This document shows positions 1 to 8,287 of a DNA stretch of 64,000 bases, piece after piece. Source of the DNA: Rhizobiaceae bacterium (GTDB lineage Bacteria > Pseudomonadota > Alphaproteobacteria > Rhizobiales > Rhizobiaceae); contig JAILWO010000002.1 in NCBI GenBank assembly GCA_025698895.1, positions 682,001 to 746,000 of the forward strand, given 5' to 3'. How positions within the stretch are numbered: the stretch's first letter is position 1; each line of letters starts with the position of its first letter. A program made the position numbers and the translations under genes. Under the pieces are notes generated by a model. The model saw nothing but the letters and a program-made list of their open reading frames with translations. It was not told the origin of the DNA and ran no database searches.

Positions 1-32
1 GGGCGCATGGTGGACCAAGCATTGGTGATTGC

Positions 33-54
33 CATATATAGCGATTTCTGAATA
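33..54. promoter_or_regulatory. AT-rich sox element upstream of soxV
   Basis: The element reads CATATATAG, seven bases, then TGAATA, in otherwise GC-rich DNA 57 bases before the soxV start. The same two half-motifs with identical spacing recur before soxB, and a close variant lies before soxC. SoxR of Pseudaminobacter salicylatoxidans, an ArsR-family repressor, is known to act at the soxS-soxV and soxW-soxX gaps, so a SoxR operator is a reasonable reading. It could also be part of a promoter. Confidence 0.45.
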
Positions 55-111
55 CATTTGCCAAGCCGGCGAGGGCAAATCAGCGCGATCGTGCCGGCGA
101 TGCGGAGGACC

Positions 112-846
112 ATGCTCGACGTCAGTCTTGGAGGAGCGCTGCTGGCCGGCCTTCTGTCGTTCGTCTCGCCTTGCGTGCTGCCGATCGTCCCGCCCTATCT
201 GGCATGGCTGGCCGGCGTCAGCTTTGAGGAACTGCGCGACGAGACGCCGGGCGCTGCGCAGCGGCGGCGGCTGATCCTGGCCGCCCTGGCCTTCGTGCTC
301 GGCTTCACCACCGTCTTCGTGGCGCTGGGGGCCACGGCCAGTGTGGTCGGCCGCACCATCGCCCAGTATTTCGACACGCTGTCGATCATCGCGGGCGTGA
401 TCATCATCATCATGGGACTGCATTTCCTCGGCGTCTTCCGTATCGCCATGCTCTATCGCGAGGCGCGGGTGCAGGTGGCGCGCAAGCCCGCGGGGCCGAT
501 CGGCGCCTATGTCATCGGCCTGGCCTTTGCCTTCGGCTGGACGCCCTGCGTGGGGCCGGTGCTGGCCGCGATCCTCTTCGTGGCGGGCTCGGAGGGGACG
601 GCGCTGCGCGGGGCGGCATTGCTTGCCGTCTATTCGCTCGGAATTGGAATTCCGTTCCTGTTGGCGGCGGTTTTCGCAAGCCGGTTCCTCGGCTGGGCGG
701 CCCGCTTCAGGCAACACATGCGCAAGGTCGAAATGGCGATGGGCGGGCTGCTGGTCGTAACCGGCGTGCTGTTCATAACCGGCCAGATGTCGACGATCGC
801 CTTCTGGCTTCTCGACACCTTCCCCGTTTTCCAGACCATCGGATAG
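112..846 (+). CDS. soxV: SoxV, CcdA/DsbD-type membrane thiol transporter
   Basis: A 244-residue polytopic membrane protein of the CcdA family. It carries electrons from cytoplasmic thioredoxin across the inner membrane to a periplasmic thioredoxin, here SoxW, which keeps SoxY reduced. The two redox cysteines stand in proline-bearing contexts typical of CcdA: C21 in FVSPCVLP and C146 in GWTPCVGP. About six hydrophobic segments are visible. The ATG at 112 is preferred over an upstream TTG because a GCGGAGGA ribosome site lies just before it. It is first in a tight soxVWXYZA series; eight bases separate it from soxW. Any soxR or soxS gene would lie left of the window. Confidence 0.9.
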   Translation: MLDVSLGGALLAGLLSFVSPCVLPIVPPYLAWLAGVSFEELRDETPGAAQRRRLILAALAFVLGFTTVFVALGATASVVGRTIAQYFDTLSIIAGVIIIIMGLHFLGVFRIAMLYREARVQVARKPAGPIGAYVIGLAFAFGWTPCVGPVLAAILFVAGSEGTALRGAALLAVYSLGIGIPFLLAAVFASRFLGWAARFRQHMRKVEMAMGGLLVVTGVLFITGQMSTIAFWLLDTFPVFQTIG

Positions 847-854
847 GAGACACC

Positions 855-1442
855 ATGCCGAAGCTCTTCGCAGCCGTCCTTGCCGTGCTGTTCCTTTCGG
901 TGCCCACGGCCCTGGCCGCCGAGATCGGGGAGGACGGTCTGCACAAGCAGGACTGGTTCGCGCTGACCTTCCGCGACATCGCCGAGGACATCGAGCAGGC
1001 GAGGTCGGAAGGAAAGCGGCTGGCGATCACCTTCGAGCAGCGCGGCTGCATCTATTGCCGCGAGATGCACGAGAAGCTCCTTGCCGACCCGGAAGTGCGT
1101 GACTATCTGCGCGAGCACTTCATGATCGTGCAGTACAACATGTTCGGCGACGAAGAAGTCACCGACCTCGACGGGGAGACGCTGACGGAAAAGACCGCAG
1201 CGCGCAAATGGGGCTATGTCTTCACGCCGACCATCGTGTTCCTTCCGGAGGAAGCGCCGGATGGCGTGTCGGTGGCCGAGGCGGCGGTGGCGACCATGCC
1301 CGGCGCCTTCGGCAAGTGGACGTTTCTCAACATGTTCCGCTGGGTGAACGAGAAGGGATATGAGGGCGACGAGCACTTCCAGCACTATCATGCCCGCGTC
1401 ATCAACGAGCTGCGCGAGGAAGGGCGCCTCGATGAGGACTGA
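855..1442 (+). CDS. soxW: SoxW, periplasmic thioredoxin
   Basis: A 195-residue secreted thioredoxin-like protein with an N-terminal signal peptide ending near the ALAA sequence (about residue 22). The active site is CIYC (C65, C68) in a SoxW/TlpA-like fold. SoxW takes electrons from SoxV and is thought to reduce the SoxY carrier cysteine or its adducts, sustaining Sox turnover. It starts at an ATG preceded by TAGGAGA, eight bases after soxV. A palindrome and a 108-base gap separate it from soxX, matching the known soxVW / soxXYZ promoter division. Confidence 0.9.
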   Translation: MPKLFAAVLAVLFLSVPTALAAEIGEDGLHKQDWFALTFRDIAEDIEQARSEGKRLAITFEQRGCIYCREMHEKLLADPEVRDYLREHFMIVQYNMFGDEEVTDLDGETLTEKTAARKWGYVFTPTIVFLPEEAPDGVSVAEAAVATMPGAFGKWTFLNMFRWVNEKGYEGDEHFQHYHARVINELREEGRLDED

Positions 1443-1446
1443 ACAC

Positions 1447-1462
1447 ATGCAAAGATTTGCAT
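1447..1462. promoter_or_regulatory. Palindrome in the soxW-soxX gap, candidate SoxR operator
   Basis: The arms ATGCAAA and TTTGCAT are separated by GA, followed by a T-rich stretch to about 1476. It lies 88 bases before the soxX start, in the gap where SoxR of Pseudaminobacter salicylatoxidans is known to bind. It could instead serve as a weak terminator after soxW, since TTTTT follows the arm. Confidence 0.45.
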
Positions 1463-1550
1463 TTTTCCATTGATAGGCGGCGGCATGACCGTTATCGTTG
1501 ACAGCAGGAGAGGGGTCCGGCAGAGGCCCGGACAAAGGGAGGAGACCGCT

Positions 1551-2012
1551 ATGAGGCTGACCGTGCCTGCCATCGCCGCCGCGTTCGTGATGACGGGGTG
1601 GGTAGGGGCCCATGCCGCCGAGGTCGCGCCGGGCGACGTCCAAATCGAGGACATGGCCGTCGAGGCTTCGCTGACCGGCACGCCGGGAAATCCCGAGGAA
1701 GGCGCCAAGACCTTCGCCAACCGAAGCCTCGGCAACTGCCTTGCCTGCCACGCGGTCGAGGCGCTGGCGAAGGAACAGTTTCACGGCAATGTCGCGCCGC
1801 CGCTGGACGGCGTGGCGGACCGCTGGTCGCAGGCCGAACTGCGCGCCATCGTGGTCGACGCCAAGAAGGTATTCAGCGACGAAAGCATGATGCCGGGCTT
1901 CTACAGCCTGGACGTCGGCAAGAACGTTCGCGAGGATCTGGTCGGCAAGACGATCCTGACCGCGCAGCAAGTCGAGGACGTCGTCGCATTCCTGACGACG
2001 CTGAAGGAATAG
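1551..2012 (+). CDS. soxX: SoxX, monohaem cytochrome c subunit of SoxAX
   Basis: A 153-residue periplasmic c-type cytochrome. A signal peptide ends near AHAA. The haem motif CLACH occupies C63-H67, and the later methionine-rich segment SMMPGF supplies the likely axial methionine. SoxX pairs with SoxA to attach thiosulfate to the SoxY carrier cysteine. The ATG at 1551 follows GGGAGGAG; longer in-frame starts back to 1470 would bury the signal peptide and are less likely. soxY follows after 19 bases. Confidence 0.93.
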   Translation: MRLTVPAIAAAFVMTGWVGAHAAEVAPGDVQIEDMAVEASLTGTPGNPEEGAKTFANRSLGNCLACHAVEALAKEQFHGNVAPPLDGVADRWSQAELRAIVVDAKKVFSDESMMPGFYSLDVGKNVREDLVGKTILTAQQVEDVVAFLTTLKE

Positions 2013-2031
2013 AGACCTGAAGGAGGTTCGC

Positions 2032-2487
2032 ATGACACTGACGAGGCGTCGTGTACTCGCATTGACCGCCGGGGCCGCGGCCCTGCCGGTGCTCCAGCTT
2101 CTTCCCGGGCAGGCATTCGCCTCCCCGGAGGATGTCGAGAAGCAGATTTCCGAGTTCGCCGGCGGCAAGGAGCCGCAGACGGGCAAGATATCGCTGAACA
2201 CGCCCGAGATCGCGGAGAACGGCAACACCGTGCCCGTGTCGATCGAGGTCGACAGCGCCATGACCGGCGACGACATGGTCGAGTCGGTCATGATCCTGGC
2301 CGACGGCAACCCGCTGCCGTCCGTGGCGACGTTCCATTTCACGGCCCTGTCGGGCACAGCCGCGGCCACGACCCGTATGCGCCTGGCCAAGACGCAGAAC
2401 GTCATCGCGCTCGCCAGGATGGCCGACGGCTCGGTCTATATGGACAAGAAGGAAGTCAAGGTCACCATCGGCGGCTGCGGCGGCTGA
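2032..2487 (+). CDS. soxY: SoxY, sulfur carrier protein
   Basis: A 151-residue periplasmic carrier with a twin-arginine signal (TRRRVLALT). It ends in the swinging-arm sequence GGCGG, whose cysteine carries the sulfur intermediates during thiosulfate oxidation. The length is normal for SoxY. A strong AAGGAGG site precedes the ATG. soxZ follows after 28 bases, and the two products form the SoxYZ heterodimer; SoxZ lacks a signal and is expected to be co-exported with SoxY. Confidence 0.96.
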   Translation: MTLTRRRVLALTAGAAALPVLQLLPGQAFASPEDVEKQISEFAGGKEPQTGKISLNTPEIAENGNTVPVSIEVDSAMTGDDMVESVMILADGNPLPSVATFHFTALSGTAAATTRMRLAKTQNVIALARMADGSVYMDKKEVKVTIGGCGG

Positions 2488-2515
2488 CGGGTTCGAACCG
2501 AACGGAGATATCGAT

Positions 2516-2845
2516 ATGGCAGCGACACCGAAGCCCCGCGTGAAGATTCCCAAGTCGGCCTCGGCCGGCGAGGTGATCACGCTCAAGACCCTGATCAGCC
2601 ACGAGATGGAGTCCGGCCAGCGCAAGGACAAGGACGGCAACACCATCCCGCGCAAGATCATCAACAAGTTCACCTGCGAGTTCAACGGCCAGACCGTCTT
2701 TGCCTGCGATCTCGATCCGGCGATCTCGGCGAACCCGTATTTCGAGTTCAGCGCCAAGGTGCCGGAAAGCGGGACGTTCAAGTTCACCTGGGTGGATGAC
2801 GACGGCTCGGAATACACCGAGGAACAGTCCATCGAAGTGAGCTGA
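2516..2845 (+). CDS. soxZ: SoxZ, SoxY partner
   Basis: A 109-residue immunoglobulin-like protein without a signal peptide. It starts MAATPKPRVKIPK and contains the family segment LISHEMESGQRKDKDG. SoxZ binds SoxY and presents its carrier arm to SoxAX, SoxB and SoxCD. An AACGGAG ribosome site precedes the ATG. The position between soxY and soxA is the conserved one. Confidence 0.96.
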   Translation: MAATPKPRVKIPKSASAGEVITLKTLISHEMESGQRKDKDGNTIPRKIINKFTCEFNGQTVFACDLDPAISANPYFEFSAKVPESGTFKFTWVDDDGSEYTEEQSIEVS

Positions 2846-2906
2846 GCGGATAGAGCTTGTGCCAGACAGGCGGCGGAGGGGCCGTCATCCAGCCGGGAGG
2901 ACGATT

Positions 2907-3767
2907 GTGAAGAGATATTCGCTGATGGCGGGAGCGGCCTTCTGCCTGGCCGTGACGGGGATGGCCATCTGGACGGCGGCCGCCGATCCGGTAGACGAGA
3001 CGCTGGAGATCGACGGCGTGCCGATGACGACCCGGGCGCCGGCGCCCGAAGGGCATCCCTTCGACGAGGTCCTGTCGGGCTGGCTGTTCCGCGAGGCCGA
3101 AACGCGCGCCACCCAGGAGGACACGTTCGAGAACCCCGGCATGATCGCGGTCGAGGAGGGCGCGGAGATCTGGAACACGGTCGAGGGGTCGGCGGGCAAG
3201 TCCTGCGCCTCCTGTCACGACGACGCTGCCGTGAGCATGAAGGATGTCGGCGCGCACTATCCCAAGTGGGATGCCGATTCCGGCAAGCCGCTCAATGTCG
3301 AGCTCCGGATCGACAAGTGCCGGGTCGAGAACATGGGCGCCGAGGCCTACAAGTTCGACCAGCCCGAGCAGAAGGCGCTGACCGCCTTCATCAAGCACCA
3401 GTCGCTCGGCACCCCCGTCGAGCTCGACCTGAGCGAGGGCGACATGCAGACATGGTGGGATCGCGGCAAGGAGACCTACTATACGCGCACCGGCCAGCTC
3501 AACATGGCATGCGCGACCTGCCACGAAGGCGCGATGGGCCACTATATCCGCGCCGACCATCTCAGCCAGGGACAGGTCAACGGCTTCCCGACCTATCGCT
3601 TCAACACCGGCGGTCTCGTGTCGCTGCACAACCGGTTCCGCGGCTGCATCCGTGATACCCGCGCCGAGTTCCCTGCCGCGTTCTCGGACGAGCTGATGGC
3701 GCTGGAGGTCTATGTGACCTGGCGCGGCACCGGCCTGTCGGTCGAGACGCCGGCGGTGCGCCAGTAA
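2907..3767 (+). CDS. soxA: SoxA, dihaem cytochrome c subunit of SoxAX
   Basis: A 286-residue periplasmic dihaem cytochrome, the catalytic partner of SoxX that conjugates thiosulfate to SoxY. Haem motifs are CASCH (C100-H104) and CATCH (C202-H206). C247, in RFRGCIRDTR, is the expected active-site cysteine ligand of the second haem. A GTG start at 2907 with GGGAGG six bases upstream is chosen; the signal peptide then begins VKRYSLMAG. An in-frame TTG at 2859 would add 16 arginine-rich residues and is unlikely. A terminator-like hairpin follows. Confidence 0.94.
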   Translation: MKRYSLMAGAAFCLAVTGMAIWTAAADPVDETLEIDGVPMTTRAPAPEGHPFDEVLSGWLFREAETRATQEDTFENPGMIAVEEGAEIWNTVEGSAGKSCASCHDDAAVSMKDVGAHYPKWDADSGKPLNVELRIDKCRVENMGAEAYKFDQPEQKALTAFIKHQSLGTPVELDLSEGDMQTWWDRGKETYYTRTGQLNMACATCHEGAMGHYIRADHLSQGQVNGFPTYRFNTGGLVSLHNRFRGCIRDTRAEFPAAFSDELMALEVYVTWRGTGLSVETPAVRQ

Positions 3768-3799
3768 GGCTCGCGGTCGACGAGAGCCAGGCATATGGC

Positions 3800-3823
3800 A
3801 GGGCCGCCGCGCGCGGCCCTTTC
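3800..3823 (+). terminator. Terminator-like hairpin after soxA
   Basis: Arms AGGGCCGC and GCGGCCCT are perfectly complementary with a five-base loop, followed by TTT. It sits 33 bases after the soxA stop, in a 189-base gap. With the AT-rich element just downstream it suggests that soxB can be transcribed separately from soxXYZA. Confidence 0.5.
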
Positions 3824-3852
3824 CATTCGGGCCGCAGCGGAGACCGCGCCGG

Positions 3853-3874
3853 CATATATAGAAAAAGATGAATA
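3853..3874. promoter_or_regulatory. AT-rich sox element upstream of soxB
   Basis: CATATATAG, seven bases, then TGAATA: the same motif and spacing as before soxV. It lies 83 bases before the soxB start, after the terminator-like hairpin. A regulatory or promoter role is inferred from recurrence alone. Confidence 0.45.
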
Positions 3875-3956
3875 TGATGTGGCGTCACCGGACCGGAGCG
3901 ACTATGGTCGTGCCGCGCCGACCGGCCGGCGCGCTTGACGGATCGGGAGCTATTCT

Positions 3957-5660
3957 ATGGGCCATACGCGACGCGATTTCCTGCAGTTCGCCGCCAGTTC
4001 CGGCGCCGCCTTCGCCGCCGCCGGGCTTCTCGGTAATCCGGCCCGGGCGCTGGCCCAGCAGCGCCTCACCCAGGACGACCTGCTGCGCTTCGACGCGAAG
4101 GGGCAGGTGACGCTGCTCCATTTCACGGATGTTCACGCCCAGCTCGCCCCGGTCTATTTCCGGCCGCCGGACACCAATATCGGCGTTGGCGATTATGCCG
4201 GCATTCCGCCGCATCTGGTCGGCGAGGAATTCCTGAAGGCATTCGGCATCGAGCGCGGGTCGCCCCTGGCCTACGCGCATACCTTCCTCGACTATGTCGA
4301 GCTTGCCCGTTCCTACGGGCGCCTGGGCGGTCTCGACCGGACCGCGACCCTGGTCAAGGCGATCCGCGCCGAGCGCGGCGACGATCACGTGCTGTTCCTC
4401 GATGGCGGCGACACCTGGCAGGGCTCCTACACCTCGCTGAAGACCAACGGCCAGGACATGGTCGACTGCATGAAGCTGCTGAAACCCGACGCCATGACCG
4501 GGCACTGGGAGTTCACCTTCGGCACGGACCGGTTTCACGAACTGGTCGAGGAGATGGGTTATCCCTTCCTGGCCTCCAACATCTTCGACGCGGAATGGGA
4601 CGAACCGGCCTTCGAGCACACGGCCATGTTCGAGAAGGGCGGCGTGCGGGTCGCCGTGATCGGTCAGGCCATGCCCTATACGCCGATCGCCAATCCGCGC
4701 TGGATGTTTCCAGAGTACTCGTTCGGACTGAGGCTGGAGGCGTTGCAGACCAATGTCGACGCGGCGCGCGAGGCGGGTGCCGAGGTGGTGGTGCTGCTGT
4801 CGCATGACGGCTTCGACGTTGACCGGAAACTGGCGACGACCATCTCCGGCATCGATGTCATCCTGACCGGCCACACGCATGACGCCGTGCCGCAGGCCGT
4901 GCAGGAAGGCCAGACGCTGATCCTGGCCTCCGGCTCGCACGGAAAATATCTCGGCCGCATCGACCTGGAGGTCTCGGGCGGCAAGGTGACCGGCTTCAGT
5001 TCGAACGTGATCCCGATCTTTTCGGACGTGATCGAGCCGGACGCCGAGATGGCGGCGAAGATCGAGGAGGTTCGCGCGCCCTACAGGGACGAACTCGCGC
5101 GGGTGCTCGGCCGGACCGAGACGCTGCTTTACCGGCGCGGCAATTTCAACGGTACGTGGGATGACCTGATCTGCCAGGGCATCATGGAGGAGCGCGACAC
5201 CGAAATCGCGCTTTCGCCCGGCTTCCGCTGGGGCACGACCCTGCTGCCGGGCCAGGACATCACCGTGGAAGACCTCTACACCGAGACCTCGATGACCTAT
5301 CCGCAGGTCTATCGCATGGAGATGACCGGCCAGCAGCTCAAGGACATCCTGGAGGACGTCTGCGACAATCTCTTCAATCCCGACCCCTTCCTGCAGCAGG
5401 GCGGCGATATGGTGCGTGTCGGCGGCATGACCTATACCTGCTCGGTCAACGAGACGATCGGCAACCGCATCTCCGACATGACGCTCGCCGCGTCGGGGGA
5501 GCCGATCGACCCGGCGCGCTCCTACGTCGTCGGCGGCTGGGCCTCGGTCAACGAGGGCGTGGAGGGGCCGGCCATCTATGACCTGATGGAAACCTATATC
5601 GGGCGCAAGCACACCGTCAGCATTCCCGACGAGCGCTCCGTCAAGGTCAAGGTGGAGTAG
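3957..5660 (+). CDS. soxB: SoxB, thiosulfohydrolase
   Basis: A 567-residue periplasmic dimanganese enzyme of the 5'-nucleotidase/metallophosphoesterase superfamily. It hydrolyses the terminal sulfone from SoxY-bound cysteine S-thiosulfonate, releasing sulfate. A Tat signal (TRRDFLQF) opens the protein. Metal-site motifs are HFTDVHAQ (D58, H60), DGGDTWQGS (D149, D152), the SoxB-type GHWEFT near H183, and LTGHTHD. The C-terminal 5'-nucleotidase domain follows. Length is normal. The gene has 189 bases of its own upstream region with a hairpin and an AT-rich element. Confidence 0.96.
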   Translation: MGHTRRDFLQFAASSGAAFAAAGLLGNPARALAQQRLTQDDLLRFDAKGQVTLLHFTDVHAQLAPVYFRPPDTNIGVGDYAGIPPHLVGEEFLKAFGIERGSPLAYAHTFLDYVELARSYGRLGGLDRTATLVKAIRAERGDDHVLFLDGGDTWQGSYTSLKTNGQDMVDCMKLLKPDAMTGHWEFTFGTDRFHELVEEMGYPFLASNIFDAEWDEPAFEHTAMFEKGGVRVAVIGQAMPYTPIANPRWMFPEYSFGLRLEALQTNVDAAREAGAEVVVLLSHDGFDVDRKLATTISGIDVILTGHTHDAVPQAVQEGQTLILASGSHGKYLGRIDLEVSGGKVTGFSSNVIPIFSDVIEPDAEMAAKIEEVRAPYRDELARVLGRTETLLYRRGNFNGTWDDLICQGIMEERDTEIALSPGFRWGTTLLPGQDITVEDLYTETSMTYPQVYRMEMTGQQLKDILEDVCDNLFNPDPFLQQGGDMVRVGGMTYTCSVNETIGNRISDMTLAASGEPIDPARSYVVGGWASVNEGVEGPAIYDLMETYIGRKHTVSIPDERSVKVKVE

Positions 5661-5754
5661 GCGCGCGGCGGCGTGCCGACGCAAGGAATCCACACCGGTT
5701 TCGTCGCTTGAACCGCCTCGCCCGCGGCATTGGCGATTGACTGCCCGCCGGATA

Positions 5755-5778
5755 CATATAAAAATTCAGATATGAATA
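5755..5778. promoter_or_regulatory. AT-rich sox element upstream of soxC
   Basis: CATATA is followed after 12 bases by TGAATA, two bases wider than the soxV and soxB copies. Inside it is the inverted repeat ATTCA-N4-TGAAT. A TTGACT (5737-5742) lies just upstream, so it may overlap a promoter. The position is 26 bases before soxC. Confidence 0.42.
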
Positions 5779-5803
5779 TGGTTCGGATTGCCGGGAGGAA
5801 CCG

Positions 5804-7075
5804 ATGACCAAAGTCCCGATGGCGCGGCCGTCGTCGCGCCGGGCGTTTCTCAAGGGCGGTCTGGCCGGCGCGGCGGCGGTCGCGGCGTCCGCCGGCGCCG
5901 CGCGGGCGGGCGGCGAGACCGTCATCACCGAGGTGCAGGACTGGGCCCGCTATCCGGGCGACGGCGTCGACGCACGCCCCTATGGCCGGCCTTCGCCATT
6001 CGAGGCGCATGTCGTGCGCAAGAACGTGCCCTGGCTGACATCGGACACGATCTCCTCGGTCAATTTCACGCCGCTGCACGAGCTCGACGGCATCATCACG
6101 CCCAATGGGCTGTGCTTCGAGCGGCACCATGCCGGCATCGCGGAACTCGACCCGGCCGCCTACCGCCTCATGGTCCACGGCCTGGTGGAAAAGCCGCTCG
6201 TGTTCACCCTGGCCGACCTGAAGCGCTTTCCGCGCGAGAACAGGATCTACTTCCTGGAATGCGCGGCCAATTCGGGTATGGAATGGCGCGGCGCGCAGCT
6301 CAATGGCTGCCAGTTCACGCACGGCATGGTCCATTGCGTCATGTATACGGGCGTCAGGCTGCGGCACATTCTGGAGGAAGCCGGCGTCCGTCCGGACGGC
6401 AAATGGCTGCTGGCCGAGGGCGCGGACGCTTCGGCCATGACGCGCTCGATCCCGATGGAAAAGGCGCTCGACGACTGCATGGTCGCCTTCGCCATGAATG
6501 GCGAGGCGCTGCGCCCCGAGCAGGGCTATCCGGCAAGGCTGGTCGTGCCGGGCTGGGAAGGCAACATGTGGGTGAAATGGCTGCGGCGCCTCGAGGTGGG
6601 CGACCAGCCCTGGCATCACCGCGAGGAGACGTCGAAATACACGGACCTGCTGGCCAGCGGCAAGGCGCGCCGCTTCACCTGGGTGATGGACGTGAAGTCG
6701 GTCATCACCAGTCCCAGCCCGCAGGCGCCGATCCGCCACGGCAAGGGGCGGATGGTGCTGACGGGGCTCGCCTGGTCCGGCAATGGCCGCATCGAGCGTG
6801 TCGACGTGTCGCTCGACGGCGGGCGCAACTGGAAGACGGCGCGCATCGACGGGCCGAGCCTGCCCATGGCGCTGCACCGCTTCTATTACGAGTTCGACTG
6901 GGACGGATCGGACCTCTACCTGCAGTCGCGGGCGATCGACGAAAAGGGCTTGGTCCAGCCGACCAAGGACCAATTACGCGCCGCGCGCGGACCGAACTCA
7001 ATCTACCACAACAACGGGATCCAGACCTGGCACGTGGACAAGGAAGGAGTGGTCGAGAATGTCGAAATATCCTGA
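5804..7075 (+). CDS. soxC: SoxC, molybdopterin subunit of sulfane dehydrogenase
   Basis: A 423-residue member of the sulfite-oxidase family, exported by a Tat signal (SSRRAFLKGG). The molybdenum-ligating cysteine is C153 in ECAANSGMEW. A C-terminal Mo-co dimerisation domain follows from about residue 290. With SoxD it oxidises the SoxY-bound sulfane to the sulfone level, a six-electron step. The presence of SoxCD predicts complete thiosulfate oxidation to sulfate without sulfur globules. The start has GGGAGGA upstream. soxD begins inside the last 17 bases, indicating translational coupling. Confidence 0.95.
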   Translation: MTKVPMARPSSRRAFLKGGLAGAAAVAASAGAARAGGETVITEVQDWARYPGDGVDARPYGRPSPFEAHVVRKNVPWLTSDTISSVNFTPLHELDGIITPNGLCFERHHAGIAELDPAAYRLMVHGLVEKPLVFTLADLKRFPRENRIYFLECAANSGMEWRGAQLNGCQFTHGMVHCVMYTGVRLRHILEEAGVRPDGKWLLAEGADASAMTRSIPMEKALDDCMVAFAMNGEALRPEQGYPARLVVPGWEGNMWVKWLRRLEVGDQPWHHREETSKYTDLLASGKARRFTWVMDVKSVITSPSPQAPIRHGKGRMVLTGLAWSGNGRIERVDVSLDGGRNWKTARIDGPSLPMALHRFYYEFDWDGSDLYLQSRAIDEKGLVQPTKDQLRAARGPNSIYHNNGIQTWHVDKEGVVENVEIS

Positions 7076-8243
7076 GGTTCTCGTCGCGGCCGCCCTGGGG
7101 CTGCTTGCCGCCACGTCCTCGGCCGGCGCACAGGACGCAGCGGCCGGCGAGAAGGTCTTCGCCCGCTGCAAGGCCTGCCATGCGGTGGGCGAGGGCGCGG
7201 CGAACCGCGTCGGCCCCCATCTCAACGGCGTCGTCGGGCGGGCCGCGGGCGCCATCGAGGGCTACAAATATTCGCCGGCGATGACCGAGAAGGCGGGTGA
7301 GGGCCTGGTCTGGGACGAGCCCAGCCTGACCCGCTACCTGGAGAACCCGCGCGGCTTCCTGAAGGGCACGAAGATGGCGTTCGCGGGGCTGAAGAAGCCG
7401 CAGGAGATCGCCGACATCATCGCCTATCTGGCGACATTCGCCGAGGACGGCTCGCAAAAGGCGGCACAGGCGGATCCGGCCGGCGATGACGGCGGACGGG
7501 ACGCGGCCGGGGCTGCCGAAACCGATACCGCCGAAGCCGCCGGCGAGGCGGAAGAGGAGCCTTCCCAAGCCGGCGCGGACGCGGCGCCCCGCGCGGACGA
7601 GCCGACCGCCTCTTCCGTCGCGTCCGGCTCGGACGGGCTGAAATTTGGCCTCGGACGCGAAGCGACGGACGACGAGGTGGCGGCCTGGGATATCGACATC
7701 AGGCCGGACGGCAAGGGACTGCCGGAAGGACGCGGCACGGTCGGCGAGGGCATGATCGTCTATGACCAGCAATGCGCCTCGTGCCACGGTGACTTCGGCG
7801 AGGCGATCGGCCGCTGGCCGGTGCTGGCGGGCGGGCAGGGGACGCTGCGGGACGAGCGGCCCGAAAAGACGATCGGCTCCTACTGGCCCTATCTCTCGAC
7901 CGTCTATGACTATGTGAGGCGGGCAATGCCCTTCGGCGACGCGCGGTCGCTGTCGGACGACGAGGTCTACGCGCTCACCGCCTATCTGCTTTACCTGAAC
8001 GACATCGTCGGCGACGAGGAGTTCGAGCTATCCAGGGAAAACTTTACCTCGATCGACCTGCCGAACGAACAGAATTTCATCGACGACGACCGTGCTTCCG
8101 AAGCACATTACGCCGACAGGTCCGAGCCCTGCATGAGCGACTGCAAGGAGGGCGCGCCCGAGATCACCATGCATGCGGCGGTGCTCGACGTGACGCCCGA
8201 GGATTCGGACGAAAAGGAAAGCCGGGGAGGCGGGATCGACTGA
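7059..8243 (+). CDS. soxD: SoxD, dihaem cytochrome c subunit of sulfane dehydrogenase
   Basis: A 394-residue periplasmic protein with two haem-c domains: CKACH at C37-H41 and CASCH at C239-H243. They are separated by a low-complexity Ala/Asp/Glu-rich linker at about residues 130-190. A signal peptide precedes the first domain. SoxD accepts electrons from SoxC and passes them to the respiratory chain. The ATG at 7059 overlaps the soxC end and has AGGAAGGAG upstream. Two-domain SoxD is the form seen in Paracoccus-type systems. Confidence 0.94.
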   Translation: MSKYPEVLVAAALGLLAATSSAGAQDAAAGEKVFARCKACHAVGEGAANRVGPHLNGVVGRAAGAIEGYKYSPAMTEKAGEGLVWDEPSLTRYLENPRGFLKGTKMAFAGLKKPQEIADIIAYLATFAEDGSQKAAQADPAGDDGGRDAAGAAETDTAEAAGEAEEEPSQAGADAAPRADEPTASSVASGSDGLKFGLGREATDDEVAAWDIDIRPDGKGLPEGRGTVGEGMIVYDQQCASCHGDFGEAIGRWPVLAGGQGTLRDERPEKTIGSYWPYLSTVYDYVRRAMPFGDARSLSDDEVYALTAYLLYLNDIVGDEEFELSRENFTSIDLPNEQNFIDDDRASEAHYADRSEPCMSDCKEGAPEITMHAAVLDVTPEDSDEKESRGGGID

Positions 8244-8287
8244 ACCTCCGCCCCGGCTCGTCATGAAGACGAAGCAGGAGACGGATC

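Noticed and set aside
630-2405. Very long minus-strand frame across soxV, soxW, soxX and soxY
   Set aside because: It is antisense to well-supported sox genes, with no family resemblance; long antisense frames are expected in GC-rich DNA.
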